DNA from: a virus
DNA: 33,258 bases
IMG/VR virus record: IMGVR_UViG_3300010885_048194
Location: 1-33,258 of that record
Reading direction: 5' to 3' (one strand)
The position numbers and the translations under genes are program-made. Positions 5,482 through 12,929 of the stretch are shown piece after piece; position 1 is the stretch's first letter, and each line of letters opens with the position of its first letter. The notes below the pieces were generated by a model, which was not told where the DNA came from, did not search any database, and saw only the letters and a list, made by a program, of their open reading frames with translations.

Positions 5482-5709
5482 ATGAAAGATCTTATTTTTA
5501 ATGTGAACTATATTCAAGAGATTGAGAACCTTGTGAGAGATAAGAACATAGAGTACATCGATGCTATAGTTCATTACTCTGAAAAATCAGGTTTAGAAAT
5601 TGAATTTCTTGCTAGCATTATTAAGAAAGATCCTGTGATGAAATCAAAACTTCAGTTCGAAGCCGAGAATCTAAACTTTATGAAGAAGAATGCACGACTT
5701 CCAATCTAG
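5482..5709 (+). CDS. 33: Late-transcription coactivator gp33
   Basis: This 75-aa protein matches the gp33 family of T4-like phages: helix with IEYIDAIVHYSEKSGLEIEFLASIIKK (positions about 23-49, given here in part), then MKSKLQFEAENLNFM and the C-terminus KKNARLPI. In T4, gp33 binds the beta-flap of host RNA polymerase and links the gp55 promoter-recognition subunit and the gp45 sliding clamp to late promoters. The T4 protein is 112 aa; this one lacks the T4 N-terminal extension, as marine T4-like versions do. It starts the gp33-acidic protein-gp59 cluster after the tRNAs. Its presence supports reading the TATAAATA boxes as late promoters. Confidence 0.82.
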   Translation: MKDLIFNVNYIQEIENLVRDKNIEYIDAIVHYSEKSGLEIEFLASIIKKDPVMKSKLQFEAENLNFMKKNARLPI

Positions 5710-5718
5710 GAGTAACAC

Positions 5719-6006
5719 ATGGCAAGAACTAGATCAGTTACGGTTACTACTGATGTTGATGTTGATATAGATCTTGATGACTTTGATACTGATGATCTGA
5801 TTGATGAATTGGATGATAGAGGTTATAAAGTATTAGACAGTGATGATCATGATCTAATTGATGCTGTTCAAGAAAAAGGATATACCGTTTACGGTAAGAA
5901 ATATGATCTCGTATGGGAGATCTACCAAGCATACCTATTAGATGACGATAAACAGTTTCGAGCTCATATGGCTCGCATATTGAGAGAAAATGGATTCAAA
6001 CCATAA
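5719..6006 (+). CDS. Acidic repeat protein of unknown function, 95 aa
   Basis: The N-terminal half is very acidic (TDVDVDIDLDDFDTDDLIDELDD). It then shows two copies of a pattern D-L-I-D-x-x-x-x-(R/K)-G-Y-(K/T)-V, near residues 25-38 and 45-57. The C-terminal third (residues 60-95) is predicted helical and mixed-charge. The acidic part could mimic nucleic acid or act as a flexible tail; that is inference. It lies between gp33 and gp59, and its end overlaps the favoured gp59 start by 17 nt. I do not recognise a named family. Confidence 0.72.
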   Translation: MARTRSVTVTTDVDVDIDLDDFDTDDLIDELDDRGYKVLDSDDHDLIDAVQEKGYTVYGKKYDLVWEIYQAYLLDDDKQFRAHMARILRENGFKP

Positions 6007-6583
6007 GATGACTGCCTTTGATTGTTACAAAGAGTATGTGGCTTTAAAGAACCACTTTACTCAAAAAGGCTATGACTACATTAAGTACAATGGAAAGACA
6101 AGCGTAAAGGCTGATTCTTTCTATGGCCGCAAAGATAAAATCTTCTTTGAAAAATTAGCTAAGCACAAAGATCCAAAAGGATTCCTTATTGCCAACCTTG
6201 TTGAGGATAGCAAACTGTGGATCAAGGATCTTGCTTACAATGAGCAAGCACAATCTAGGTACTCAAGCTGGATTGCTAGAAAAGAATCACTCACATATGT
6301 GATTAAAAGTGATTTATCAAAACTCAAAGACAATTTTGATGATAACTTCTTAATTGAAGACTATGATCATCCGCATCTTCTCAAACTTCTATTGAGAAAA
6401 GAAATATGCATTGAGACATTTGTTGTCTTGGTGGATATAACCCAATGCCACAAACATTGGAACAAGAAGATGAAAGACGATCCTATCTGGGATCAAGCTT
6501 TCTTTAAATACAAGAAGTACATATCGTTCATAAACTATGACAAAGAGAAAATAAAGTTAGCTATCGTGGATAAATTTAGCTAA
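5990..6583 (+). CDS. 59: DNA helicase loader gp59
   Basis: This is a 197-aa homologue of T4 gp59 (217 aa). It shares the block YDYIKYN...VKADSFYGRKDKIFFEKL (residues 28-57) with T4's YDVIKYN...RRDKYFFQKL, the ISNLV/IANLVED segment, and the C-terminal ETFVVLVDI region. gp59 loads the gp41 replicative helicase onto gp32-coated single-stranded DNA at forks and recombination intermediates. The neighbouring gp32 is its known partner, and the two genes are adjacent in T4 as well. Two in-frame starts exist: ATG 5990, with GAGAG just upstream, and ATG 6008, one base after the previous stop. I prefer 5990 weakly. Confidence 0.87.
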   Translation: MDSNHKMTAFDCYKEYVALKNHFTQKGYDYIKYNGKTSVKADSFYGRKDKIFFEKLAKHKDPKGFLIANLVEDSKLWIKDLAYNEQAQSRYSSWIARKESLTYVIKSDLSKLKDNFDDNFLIEDYDHPHLLKLLLRKEICIETFVVLVDITQCHKHWNKKMKDDPIWDQAFFKYKKYISFINYDKEKIKLAIVDKFS

Positions 6584-6584
6584 C
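6556..6584 (+). repeat. Inverted repeat at the gp59 stop
   Basis: GTTAGCTA (6556-6563) and TAGCTAAC (6577-6584) form a perfect 8-bp hairpin with a 13-nt loop, overlapping the gp59 stop codon. No U-run follows, so it is not a classic terminator. It could protect the 3' end of the mRNA or be a protein-binding site next to the gp32 promoter. Confidence 0.5.
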
Positions 6585-6589
6585 TGGAA

Positions 6590-6597
6590 TATAAATA
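6590..6597 (+). promoter_or_regulatory. T4-type late promoter box for gene 32
   Basis: An exact TATAAATA lies 5 nt after the inverted repeat. With T4 spacing, transcription would start near G6603, giving a 59-nt leader before the gp32 ATG. Confidence 0.6.
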
Positions 6598-6602
6598 AGT
6601 AT

Positions 6603-6661
6603 GCAGCGCTGCTGCTATACACTGTACACATCGCAATACAACGCTTATATGGAGAAATACA
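6603..6661 (+). promoter_or_regulatory. Structured leader of gene 32 (possible autoregulatory site)
   Basis: The predicted leader begins with GCAGC-GCT-GCTGC, a 5-bp hairpin with a 3-nt loop. AGCG (6606-6609) could also pair with CGCT (6642-6645). Then comes GGAGA (6651-6655), 6 nt before the ATG. In T4, gp32 represses its own translation by nucleating on a leader pseudoknot. This leader could work similarly, but the pseudoknot itself is not proven by eye. Confidence 0.35.
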
Positions 6662-7561
6662 ATGGTAGACTTTTCACAACTTAAGAAAGCATCTTCGCAG
6701 TCACTCGATAAACTTACTGCTGAACTTAATAAGCTTTCAAATCCCCAAGAACAAAAGAAGGGCGACGATCGTTTCTGGCAGCCTGCCGTAGATAAGGCTG
6801 GCAACGGTTATGCAGTCATTCGTTTCCTTCCTGCTCCTGCAGGAGAAGATATCCCGTTCGTTCGTCTCTTTGATCATGGCTTCAAAGGTCCATCAGGTAA
6901 ATGGTACATTGAGAACTCGCTTACTTCTATTGGCCAGAAGGATCCTGTTAGTGAGTACAACAGTTATCTGTGGAATCTTTCTAGCGATGACAACTCACCT
7001 TCTCGTAAGCAAGCACGTGCGCAGAAGCGCCGCCTTCATTACATCTCTAACATCTATGTTGTTAAAGATCCTGCTAATCCCGAGAATGAAGGTAAGGTAT
7101 TCTTGTACAAATATGGCAAGAAGATCTTTGATAAGCTTAACGATCTTATGAATCCTCAGTTCCCTGATGAAGCTCCGATCAATCCATTCGACTTATGGCA
7201 GGGAGCAAACTTTAACTTGAAGATTCGTAACCTTGAAGGTTATCGCAACTATGATAAGTCTGAATTTAGCAAGCCATCTGCTTTGCTAGATGATGATGAA
7301 GAGCTTGAAAAGCTTTGGAAGAAGGAATATGCACTACAAGCATTCTTTGCTCCTGAAAACTTTAAGAGCTATGATGACTTGAAGGCAAAGCTTAACACTG
7401 TTCTAGAAGTTGCTGGTACAACAGTTCGTAAGGCTGAAGAAGAAGATGTTCCGTGGGCTCGTACTGAGTCTGCACCTCGGTTTAAGACTTCATCTGCACC
7501 AAAGATTGATGAGGATGAAGAAGAAGACGAGATGGAATTCTTTAAGAAACTTAAAGCTTAA
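6662..7561 (+). CDS. 32: Single-stranded DNA-binding protein gp32
   Basis: This is a 299-aa gp32 homologue (T4: 301 aa). The N-terminal basic patch LKKASSQSL (7-15) corresponds to the LAST cooperativity motif. The core shows GNGYAVIRFLP (48-57) and DHGFK...KWYIENSL, then the second conserved block VVKDPANPENEGKVFLYKYGKKI. The C-terminal tail is acidic (DEDEEEDEMEFFKKLKA) and is the usual docking site for gp59, the polymerase and recombination proteins. The T4 zinc ligands Cys77, Cys87 and Cys90 are replaced by Ser86, Asp94 and Ser97, and the protein has no cysteine at all, so it is a zinc-free form. It is preceded by a late-type promoter and followed by a strong terminator. Confidence 0.94.
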   Translation: MVDFSQLKKASSQSLDKLTAELNKLSNPQEQKKGDDRFWQPAVDKAGNGYAVIRFLPAPAGEDIPFVRLFDHGFKGPSGKWYIENSLTSIGQKDPVSEYNSYLWNLSSDDNSPSRKQARAQKRRLHYISNIYVVKDPANPENEGKVFLYKYGKKIFDKLNDLMNPQFPDEAPINPFDLWQGANFNLKIRNLEGYRNYDKSEFSKPSALLDDDEELEKLWKKEYALQAFFAPENFKSYDDLKAKLNTVLEVAGTTVRKAEEEDVPWARTESAPRFKTSSAPKIDEDEEEDEMEFFKKLKA

Positions 7562-7566
7562 ACTTA

Positions 7567-7593
7567 AAGGGGGAGAAATCCCCCTTCTTTTTT
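7567..7593 (+). terminator. Strong Rho-independent terminator after gene 32, possibly bidirectional
   Basis: AAGGGGGA (7567-7574), a GAAA tetraloop (7575-7578), TCCCCCTT (7579-7586), then C and six T. It sits exactly between the convergent gp32 and tape-measure genes. The minus-strand side ends in TTTAAGTTT, so it may stop both transcripts. Confidence 0.9.
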
Positions 7594-10500
7594 ATGCAAC
7601 CATAGATCCGCCGGCAGCTCTTCTATTCATACTCATACTATTGCTTCCAGTACTTTCGACAAGAGAACCAGATACTCCAGAGGCCAATTGCTCCGCGAAT
7701 CCTCCCATTGGGACTGCAGTCAATGGCGTTCCTTCTTGACGACCACCAGCATTTGGAACTGTTCCACCTTGTAGTTCACCTTGTCCACCTGCAACTGTTA
7801 TATTTGGACCGGTTGAACTCTTAGATAACTCTGCATCAGCAGATCTTCTATTTAAATCTGCGCCTGTTTCAACAGGTGTAGTTGCAGGTTTAGCTGTATT
7901 TTCTGATGGTGGGCATGGTCCAGCGCCACTACCTCCAGCTGCAGGAGATGCTGATGCCATTGTTCCACCTGCGCCAGCACCTTCACTACCACCTGCTCCA
8001 CCTATACCTGGTGCTGCACTACCTGCTCCTGAACTTGGTGGTGCAGATGAACCTCCTCCTTCAGCGCCAGCGGCAGCTCCGCCTGCTGCACCTTGGCCGC
8101 CTGCACCAGCTGATGCCATTGCATCTTTACTTCCACCACCAACATATTCCCAGTGCCAAGGTTCGAATGGCTTTTGTAGAGGACCTTTAAATCCAAACTT
8201 GCTTGCATTCTGAACCATCCATTGGTAACCAGGACTTTTTTGGTTACTTCCGAAACTCATATCAAATGCAAGTCCCCAACCGTGATTTGATTTTCCTGGT
8301 GTAGCTGCTAAACCTGGTTTTCTTCTCTTAACATCTACCTGAGCTGCATAAGAACGATATGAATCTGTTATTCCAAGATCTACTTTATCATTTGTAGCTG
8401 CAGCTTTCATTGCTTTAAATGCGTCAGCAGCTACAGGTTGAGCTTTATGGCTGCCAATACCGACTGATGCAAGTCTGTCAGGTGACAACATACCATTTTG
8501 TCCAGTCTTGTCACCTGCGGCAGTTCCTGCACCTTCAACTGCAGGACCGCCTGAACCTGGTGGAGCAAGAGCAGGTGGGCCGCCTGCAGCTCCGCCACTA
8601 GGTGCACCACCCGGTGCACCACCCGGTGCAGCACCAGGAGCACCAGTAACACTACCCATTTGGTCAACACCTGGCATTCCGCCACCTGCTGGACTACCTC
8701 CTGCTGGAGTTGGACTACCACCTGTCGCAGCACCACCACCTTCAGCACCAGGAGTTGCAACAGAACCGCCACTTGGTGTTGCAGCTGGAGCACCAGTAAC
8801 ATTACCCATCTGATCAACACCAGCAGTGCCGGCACCACCTGTAGCACCAGCACCTCCAGCAAGATCTTTTTGTTCTTTATACTTTTTAAATTTAGCTTCT
8901 CTATCTGCTAAACCATTAAAGCCACCGTTAATTAACTTAGTAACAGCTCTTGTATTTTCAAAATCTCTTACTCGACTTTTAACTCTTGTTCTCCAGTAAG
9001 CAACAGCTAGTTTGGCTGCTATGTCAGGTTGTGAAGCAAGATCTGGATTATTTTCAAGGTCAGCGCCTATCATACCACCGAAAGCTCTATAGTTTGCTCT
9101 ACCGGTTAATTGTACATAACCTCTTCCTCTAAACTTATAACCGTCACCTGGTTGTGTGTTACCAAGATCTTTTCTTCCTTCATAACCTTTTTGTGCAGAA
9201 GTTGGTCCCCAAATTTCCTGAAGATATCTGAAGTCTCCACTTTCATGCGCCATTTGTGCCATGAACTGGGCTAACTCTGTTGCATCATTTATTCCTGCTG
9301 CTTTAGCTGCAGTCAACAATGATTGTTCTGAACCACCTCTTGCAGCTGTACCTCCTTTATCTCCACCAGCAGATGGTGTTACAGCACTAGGTGGACCAGA
9401 TGGAGTACCACCAGTTCCTGCGCCTGCACCACCTGGTGTTGTAGTTCCTGCACCAGTTGAAGTACCACCTTCTCCGCCAGCAGCAGCTTGCGGTGGTTGT
9501 TGTGCAGGTGGTTGTTCAATATTAGATGGAGGAGGTTCAGGAGCTTTACCTGTTTCAGGTTCACCTGCTTGAGATTTTTTCCATTCTTCTATATTACTTT
9601 TATCTGCTTCTAAAGCTTTCATATCTGGTGTACCACCATATATTTTTATGAAAGCTTCTATATATTCTGGTCCTGAACCTGTAAATGAACCACCATTTGC
9701 TTCAGCAACTTTTTTCCATACCCAAAATCTTAATTTTGATATTTCAATATCGATATTGTCTTTAATTCCTGCAGATGTTACTGCAGTTCTTAGACCTTGC
9801 ATAAATGAACTAAAGTCTTTAATTTTTCCTGATTTAACTGCAGCTATAAGATGCTCTCTTGGATCTTTAGAACTTATAGTAGCATCTTGCATAACAACTT
9901 CTGCATCTCTAGAATCAGCACCTGTATCAAATCTTTCTGTTGGAACAGGACTAGTCTTTTGATCTATAGCAGACTGCGCCATGGCAGCATCTTTAACATC
10001 AACAAAATTTTGTTGAACTGTGTCGATCTGTCTACCATCTTTAAGATTAATAATATTGCCTTTAATTCCGGCAACATCATCTTTTGTTAAACCAAATTTC
10101 TTTAATAATTCTGGAGGAGTTAATTTTTTATCTGGTAATGGTTTATCTTTAAATTTTTCTTGTTCTGCTTCAGGTCCTTGAATTACCTGTGATCTAGCAG
10201 CACCAAAATTCATCTTATTGTCAAACTCTTGTGCACCTTCAGGATTTTCGCGGCGTGCTTTTCCAGTTCTATAAGCTAAATAACCAAGACCACCAACCGC
10301 TGCAGCGCCTAATGCTAATGGCGCTGCAGCCGGCGCAACTGCCATAGCAGCCATTCTTGCACCAGTTCCTAAAGCAAATCTTCCAGCACTTCCTAAGAAT
10401 CTTCCGGCACCTCTTAAGAAACCACCACCTCTAGGTGCACCTCTTACACTAGGTCTTCCACCACCCCTAGTGCCTCTAGTACTTCTTCCTTTACGGTTGA

Positions 10501-11143
10501 TATCAATATTTGGTCCATCACCGCCATTTCCACCTTCTTCATCACCCATACCCTGCGCAGGCATAAATGAAGGACCCCCCGTATCTTCTGCTACAGCAGG
10601 TGCCTTACGATCCATTAGCATTCTATTAAGCATATTTTCCATTCTCTCTTGTGAGAATAGAATATCTTCTAGTTTTTGATCAATAGATCTAAGACTACCC
10701 TTCATGGTTCTAAGCATGTTAGCATTACTAGCATTACTGCTTTTTATATCTGATAACTGTTTAGAATCTTTTTCGGTTGCTGAATCTGTTTTTACTTTTT
10801 CTGCAGTGCTATTTTTCTTTTGGTCTTTTCCCATCGTGGCTATTTTGCCAAGAGGACCAAATTTTTCTGCTATAGCTTCTTTGCCTGCATTCTTGGCCAT
10901 CTGACCTAATGTTGGACCAGTTTTACCTTTTATTTTATCGCTGGCCTTTTGGCCCAAAATACCAAATTTTTCACCAATAGCATCAGCTACAGAAGCTCTG
11001 GCCATGCCTCTAACTCTTTGTCCTTTAGTTAGATTTGCTTCTGGATTATCCCAGTTTCTAGCATTCCTAGTACTTTCCATACGACTAGCACGTGATTCTA
11101 CTTGCTTTTGTCTCTCTGGTGTACGTTGCTTTTTATCTGCCAT
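7592..11143 (-). CDS. Tape-measure-like hub protein with GH19 and M15 peptidoglycan hydrolase domains
   Basis: This 1183-aa protein has several parts. Residues 1-180 are charged, with a coiled coil at about 128-180. A hydrophobic segment lies at about 262-292 and a mixed domain at 330-520. A Pro/Gly/Ala linker spans 530-605. A GH19 chitinase/lysozyme-like domain spans 605-760, with AHESGDF (E634) and a second acid in YEGRKDLGN (E655). After another Gly-rich linker (762-880), an M15 VanY-like peptidase spans 885-1002, with zinc ligands H954, D961 and the WHWE motif (H997). A Gly/Ala/Ser-rich tail follows. Hydrophobic segments and wall hydrolases are common in tape-measure proteins, and this gene directly follows a G/GT-like chaperone pair and gp48. 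It probably sets tail length and digests peptidoglycan on injection. T4's tape measure gp29 is about half this size and lacks such domains. Confidence 0.72.
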   Translation of the reverse strand: MADKKQRTPERQKQVESRASRMESTRNARNWDNPEANLTKGQRVRGMARASVADAIGEKFGILGQKASDKIKGKTGPTLGQMAKNAGKEAIAEKFGPLGKIATMGKDQKKNSTAEKVKTDSATEKDSKQLSDIKSSNASNANMLRTMKGSLRSIDQKLEDILFSQERMENMLNRMLMDRKAPAVAEDTGGPSFMPAQGMGDEEGGNGGDGPNIDINRKGRSTRGTRGGGRPSVRGAPRGGGFLRGAGRFLGSAGRFALGTGARMAAMAVAPAAAPLALGAAAVGGLGYLAYRTGKARRENPEGAQEFDNKMNFGAARSQVIQGPEAEQEKFKDKPLPDKKLTPPELLKKFGLTKDDVAGIKGNIINLKDGRQIDTVQQNFVDVKDAAMAQSAIDQKTSPVPTERFDTGADSRDAEVVMQDATISSKDPREHLIAAVKSGKIKDFSSFMQGLRTAVTSAGIKDNIDIEISKLRFWVWKKVAEANGGSFTGSGPEYIEAFIKIYGGTPDMKALEADKSNIEEWKKSQAGEPETGKAPEPPPSNIEQPPAQQPPQAAAGGEGGTSTGAGTTTPGGAGAGTGGTPSGPPSAVTPSAGGDKGGTAARGGSEQSLLTAAKAAGINDATELAQFMAQMAHESGDFRYLQEIWGPTSAQKGYEGRKDLGNTQPGDGYKFRGRGYVQLTGRANYRAFGGMIGADLENNPDLASQPDIAAKLAVAYWRTRVKSRVRDFENTRAVTKLINGGFNGLADREAKFKKYKEQKDLAGGAGATGGAGTAGVDQMGNVTGAPAATPSGGSVATPGAEGGGAATGGSPTPAGGSPAGGGMPGVDQMGSVTGAPGAAPGGAPGGAPSGGAAGGPPALAPPGSGGPAVEGAGTAAGDKTGQNGMLSPDRLASVGIGSHKAQPVAADAFKAMKAAATNDKVDLGITDSYRSYAAQVDVKRRKPGLAATPGKSNHGWGLAFDMSFGSNQKSPGYQWMVQNASKFGFKGPLQKPFEPWHWEYVGGGSKDAMASAGAGGQGAAGGAAAGAEGGGSSAPPSSGAGSAAPGIGGAGGSEGAGAGGTMASASPAAGGSGAGPCPPSENTAKPATTPVETGADLNRRSADAELSKSSTGPNITVAGGQGELQGGTVPNAGGRQEGTPLTAVPMGGFAEQLASGVSGSLVESTGSNSMSMNRRAAGGSMVA
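8642..8818 (-). repeat. Two copies of a GVDQMGxVTGAP motif in the tape-measure-like protein
   Basis: VDQMGNVTG (residues 776-784; DNA 8792-8818) and VDQMGSVTG (826-834; DNA 8642-8668) lie in the Gly/Ala/Pro linker between the GH19 and M15 domains. The surrounding low-complexity sequence varies while this core does not. The same motif ends the gp54-like protein (14678-14704). Confidence 0.75.
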
Positions 11144-11315
11144 TTCTCTTCGCTTTTTGTTCGTCTTCTATTTTCTTAAGATAATCATTCAGAAGAGCAA
11201 CATAAATGTCACGTTCAAATGGTATAATATTTTCAACTTCTTCTATTGAATATTTATGATGCTGAGCCAAGCTAAATACAGTCTTATAATAGTTCTCTAG
11301 AGTATTGTGACTCAG
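11133..11315 (-). CDS. Short ORF after gp26, probably expressed by -1 frameshift (tail chaperone C-terminal part)
   Basis: An open frame of about 60 codons, SHNTLENYYKTVFSLAQHH then KYSIEEVENIIPFERDIYVALL, fills the gap between gp26 and the tape-measure-like gene. It has no ATG, GTG or TTG before residue 16. Its first possible start is CTG at 11315-11313, inside the gp26 stop (CTGA). The frame is -1 relative to gp26 and is open from the U7 run at 11324-11330, so a gp26-fusion of about 298 aa could be made. The Y/W-S-x-E-E-V-x-x-(M/I)-P pattern resembles the T parts of G/GT tail chaperones. It overlaps the tape-measure ATG by 11 nt. It is too short for T4 gp51, so I give no symbol. Confidence 0.7.
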   Translation of the reverse strand: MSHNTLENYYKTVFSLAQHHKYSIEEVENIIPFERDIYVALLNDYLKKIEDEQKAKRNGR

Positions 11316-12028
11316 CGAAATGTAAAAAAATCATTTAACGTAGATAGTATAATCTTCCTATCGTTACCTAGTGAATTTTTATAGTCTATTTCATATTTAA
11401 GAGATGGTGTATTATTAAAGAAGTCCTTAATATTATCATATGCTTTTATCGGAAGACTTTCTAAAAATTCGTCTAATTCTTTTTCACTAGCATTTTTAAT
11501 ATCATGTATTTCATCACCAACAAAGATCTTATCAATGCAGGATTTTATAACATAATCTACTAATTCATTTAAATTTTCAGACTTTAAGAGCATCTGTTTA
11601 TCATCATACAACTTTGCTGATGGATACTTTAACTGAACACTGATCTTATCATCAATTTTTATTGTGTTAGATATTGATTCAGGATATGATACTTCTATCT
11701 TTTCTAAGTTAATTTGAAAATCATAAACTTTCTGATCTTCATTATCAATATATGAAACATTACTGATATTGCTTATTGAGAATGATCTTATCTTTAAGAA
11801 CAAATATTCTAAATCAAAGATAGTAAACTCATTAACATTTGTATTAGGTGTTACAATACAGTTATTAACAACCTGTTTAATGGCTGTAAAGATATCAGAT
11901 TCATCTTTGCTTTCTTTGGCAAAGAGAAGTATCTTCTCTTCCTTAACCAACATAGGTCTTAATCTAATCTTTTTCTTTAATGATGGTACATTCACATCAA
12001 TTGTTGGATGCGATATCTTAGGTAACAT
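11312..12028 (-). CDS. 26: gp26-like baseplate hub / tail chaperone protein
   Basis: This 238-aa protein has the start pattern of the T4 baseplate-protein family that includes gp26: MLPKISHPTIDVNVPSLKKK, then RLRPMLVKEEKILLFAKES and a central LEYLFLKIRSFSISN. T4 gp26 is about 208 aa and is needed for hub assembly. Its position, just before a tape-measure-like gene and with a -1 overlapping ORF, is the same as that of the G gene of lambda-type tails, so it may be a tape-measure chaperone. GGAGA lies 6 nt before the ATG. Its last codons contain the U7 slippery run. Confidence 0.78.
   Translation of the reverse strand: MLPKISHPTIDVNVPSLKKKIRLRPMLVKEEKILLFAKESKDESDIFTAIKQVVNNCIVTPNTNVNEFTIFDLEYLFLKIRSFSISNISNVSYIDNEDQKVYDFQINLEKIEVSYPESISNTIKIDDKISVQLKYPSAKLYDDKQMLLKSENLNELVDYVIKSCIDKIFVGDEIHDIKNASEKELDEFLESLPIKAYDNIKDFFNNTPSLKYEIDYKNSLGNDRKIILSTLNDFFTFR
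11324..11330 (-). other. Putative -1 ribosomal frameshift site (U UUU UUU)
   Basis: In the gp26 frame the codons read GAT TTT TTT ACA, so the heptamer is T_TTT_TTT, a valid X_XXY_YYZ slippery site five codons before the gp26 stop. Slipping back one base joins exactly the frame of the 60-codon ORF. Downstream, GAGT/ACTC can form a small hairpin around CACAAT, and GCTGAG can pair with CTCAGC further on as a possible stimulator. Confidence 0.6.
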
Positions 12029-12047
12029 AATATTTCTCCATTATTAA

Positions 12048-12929
12048 TTAATACTTAAAGTCTCCAGATAACCAATACTCTAGTTCTTGAAAACTTAATT
12101 TTAGTTGGATGCTTTCTGGTGCACCATTTTTATAAAAAGATGGTATGCCAGAAGCAGTATAATTTACAGAAACGTCAGTACATACTGCAGGTTTAAATTT
12201 AAAAAGATAGTCTGTGCCAACGAATGTAATATTAAATACTTTTGGAAATGTAAAGTAAGCTCCGCCAAAATCTATACCTGGTGCTGCCCAATTATTAAGT
12301 TGAATGATCATATCTCTAATTGCATCAGATTCGGCTTGCGATTTTGGTGCAAGCTTCCAATTCATCTCATGCTTTTTATATGCAGGACCTTTAAGCATTA
12401 TAACTTGAAAATTATTTTTAGTCATACCAAGTATCTGTGATGCAGCTCCTGCTATATTTCCACCACCAGTTATTTTACTAAGTGCTGTTGCTGCAGCGGA
12501 AGCTGTAGCTCCTGCACTTATTCCAGCAACAACAGAACCAGCACCAACACGTGTTTCTCCTTCTCTAGTAGCAGTACCTGTGGCAAGAGCTGCACCGCCG
12601 GCATCTGCTAATTCTTCTGGCGAATATTCAACATGGTTAGAGTCTGATAAACCGGCTGGTATAGGAAGAACAATTTGTCCTAGATTAGTTGTCTTGGCAA
12701 CATCGAATGGTCCTAATCTCTTAAAATCACCTACACCCATACTAACAAAAAATCTTGGTTCATCTTGTAAAAATTCGTATCTTTTTGGTGCACCAGTAGC
12801 TTCTTGCTGTTTAGAACCAATAACATCTGTTGGAGTCTGTGAAGAAACACCAACAGCCTTTGGTGTAACACCTTGATTTTGTGGCGCAGCAGTTGAATTA
12901 GATTGGTTGGTTTGCAAATTAGATGGCAT
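12048..12929 (-). CDS. 48: gp48-like tail tube cap protein
   Basis: This 293-aa protein (T4 gp48: 364 aa) starts with a low-complexity Asn/Gln/Ser/Pro segment (1-45). In the middle is a hydrophobic Gly/Ala/Ser-rich stretch (about 125-165, VVAGISAGATASAAATALSK). The C-terminal part is a tail-tube-like fold, with NWKLAPKSQAESDAIRDMI and a final beta region CTDVSVNY...PESIQLKLSFQELE, the pattern shared by gp48 and gp54. gp48 caps the baseplate and, with gp54, starts tail-tube growth. It is the first gene of the leftward hub operon. AGGA lies 6 nt before the ATG. Confidence 0.72.
   Translation of the reverse strand: MPSNLQTNQSNSTAAPQNQGVTPKAVGVSSQTPTDVIGSKQQEATGAPKRYEFLQDEPRFFVSMGVGDFKRLGPFDVAKTTNLGQIVLPIPAGLSDSNHVEYSPEELADAGGAALATGTATREGETRVGAGSVVAGISAGATASAAATALSKITGGGNIAGAASQILGMTKNNFQVIMLKGPAYKKHEMNWKLAPKSQAESDAIRDMIIQLNNWAAPGIDFGGAYFTFPKVFNITFVGTDYLFKFKPAVCTDVSVNYTASGIPSFYKNGAPESIQLKLSFQELEYWLSGDFKY

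Noticed and set aside
5747-5932. His/Gln-rich minus-strand ORF
   Set aside because: It is a shadow of the Asp-rich GAT codons in the acidic repeat protein.
8419-8911. Several plus-strand ORFs opposite the tape-measure-like gene, rich in Gln/Leu or Pro/Ala
   Set aside because: They mirror the Gly/Ala/Pro/Thr-rich linkers on the coding strand and have no independent support.
11133-11315. Naming the short ORF after gp26 as gp51
   Set aside because: T4 gp51 is about 249 aa, four times longer. Position alone is not enough for that name.
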